From: Candidatus Stahliibacteriota bacterium | Lineage (GTDB): Bacteria; Hydrothermota; Tepidihabitantia; SM23-42 | Direction of reading: 5' to 3' | DNA: 5,037 nucleotides | NCBI GenBank assembly: GCA_030613445.1 | Contig: JAUWLY010000229.1 | Span: forward strand, 1-5,037 | Shown here: positions 4,750 through 5,037 of the stretch, in pieces | How the letters are laid out: each line of letters begins with the position of its first letter | Position numbering within the stretch: position 1 is the stretch's first letter | Translations under genes and position numbers: made by a program | The notes under the pieces: model-generated | Told to the model about the DNA's origin: nothing | The model's input: the letters and a program-made list of their open reading frames with translations, nothing else | The model's database searches: none

Positions 4750-4821
4750 GTGCCATTTTGGCACGTTGTTTCTTGACAAAAGGGAAAAGTTGTATAAACT
4801 TCAGATATGGCAAAGGTGCCA
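4750..4821 (+). promoter_or_regulatory. Kinase promoter with flanking TGCCA/TGGCA dyads
   Basis: TTGACA lies at 4773-4778. TATAAA at 4793-4798 gives a 14-base gap; TAAACT at 4795-4800 gives 16. Either puts the transcription start at or next to the ATG at 4807, and no Shine-Dalgarno sequence precedes it, so the mRNA may be leaderless. Two dyads flank the promoter: GTGCCA-TTT-TGGCAC (4750-4764) upstream of the -35, and TGGCA-AAGG-TGCCA (4808-4821) over the start codon. They could be operator half-sites. Confidence 0.5.
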
Positions 4822-5037
4822 AAACACATACAAAAATACCACATCACACAGAAGATTGAGGAGAGTAATTATGCAATAATCTATGAAGTCAATGATCCGG
4901 ATGGTAAACCTGTTGTCTTAAAAGTAGCCCGTGAAAAAAAGGATGAGTATAATGAGTTGATTTCACGGGAATTCCAGATTCTTGCCCAGTTCAAACATCC
5001 TAATATTGTCCCTGTTTTTGATTATGACATTACTGAT
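4807..5037 (+). CDS. Ser/Thr protein kinase, N-terminal part (3' end outside window)
   Basis: 77 codons are visible from ATG 4807 to the window edge. The frame begins a eukaryotic-type (Hanks) kinase N-lobe. GKPVVLKVAR places the ATP-anchoring lysine at Lys39, ELISREFQIL supplies the helix-C glutamate at Glu55, and FKHPNIVPVFDYD (62-74) is the characteristic H-P-N-I-V strand region. By family knowledge it phosphorylates Ser/Thr on target proteins using ATP. The catalytic HRD and DFG motifs lie beyond the window. The glycine-rich loop is unusual: the stretch before the first VxK reads KIEESNYAIIYEV (16-28), with no glycines where GxGxxG is normal. No signal peptide or membrane segment is visible, so this part should be cytoplasmic. 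The start is fixed by the lack of other in-frame starts near the promoter. It is divergent from the FG-GAP gene. Confidence 0.88.
   Translation, partial: MAKVPKHIQKYHITQKIEESNYAIIYEVNDPDGKPVVLKVAREKKDEYNELISREFQILAQFKHPNIVPVFDYDITD

Larger units (their letters stand above)
4479..4806. other. Divergent intergenic region between the FG-GAP gene and the kinase gene
   Basis: These 328 bases hold two outward promoters with repeat copy D between them. No gene is visible. The upstream frame extension of the FG-GAP gene to 4553 is not translated in my reading, because the strong ribosome site points to 4478 and the signal peptide starts there. Confidence 0.6.

Noticed and set aside
4759..4778. TGGCACG as a sigma54 -24 element upstream of the kinase
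   Set aside because: The required GC at the -12 position is missing (TTCT instead of TTGC), and a TTGACA box lies in the same place.
1..5037. CRISPR array, tRNA, rRNA or transposase gene
   Set aside because: Repeats are not regularly spaced short units, no cloverleaf or rRNA sequence was seen, and no frame resembles a transposase or integrase.

Overview
The window looks like a piece of a low-GC, uncultivated bacterium of the FCB type, most like candidate division WOR-3/Stahlbacteria. This is inferred from protein style. Three stretches carry the C-terminal sorting-domain signature (F/YD[V/I]TGR or VDGR, then GIYFVEV or GVYLVRL, then a basic KVIKV-like end) typical of exported surface proteins in such genomes. 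Signal peptides followed by FG-GAP/VCBS or SBBP-like starts fit the same picture. No tRNA, rRNA, CRISPR array or transposase gene is visible.

Layout. 1-198 (+) is the last 65 codons of a secreted protein. Nine bases later comes a signal-peptide stub that stops after 37 codons (208-321). Next is a lysine-rich small frame with an in-frame TAA (401-553). A GT2-family membrane glycosyltransferase lies on the minus strand (584-1780). Upstream of it is a 223-bp element with 15-bp perfect terminal inverted repeats (1798-2020), which cuts off a small lipoprotein-like gene (1982-2200, -). That gene has a consensus promoter, so promoter, lipoprotein fragment, element and glycosyltransferase may form one transcription unit. 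A divergent unit on the plus strand encodes a 97-aa membrane protein (2545-2838) with a strong hairpin in its leader. After a second full repeat copy (2884-2995) comes a frameshifted relic of a sorting domain (3057-3171). A 408-codon FG-GAP/VCBS surface-protein gene (3252-4478, -) follows. It has a good promoter, ribosome site and terminator, but one in-frame UGA at codon 102. The window ends in the first 77 codons of a Ser/Thr protein kinase (4807-5037, +), probably leaderless.

The main unusual content is a family of interspersed repeats. There are four copies, all in the same orientation: two about 95% identical over 112 bp (1840-1951 and 2884-2995) and two partial or diverged (2323-2376 and 4614-4700). 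They share a conserved core, internal GAAACGGAGA duplications and a terminal hairpin; three of the four also have a GGGGTCAA-type motif at the left. One copy carries inverted termini, truncates one gene and supplies an alternative translation start to another. The element resembles a non-autonomous MITE/REP-like unit; its mobilising enzyme is not in the window.

The second theme is decay of surface-protein genes: one stub, one frameshifted relic and one nonsense-interrupted gene lie within 5 kb.
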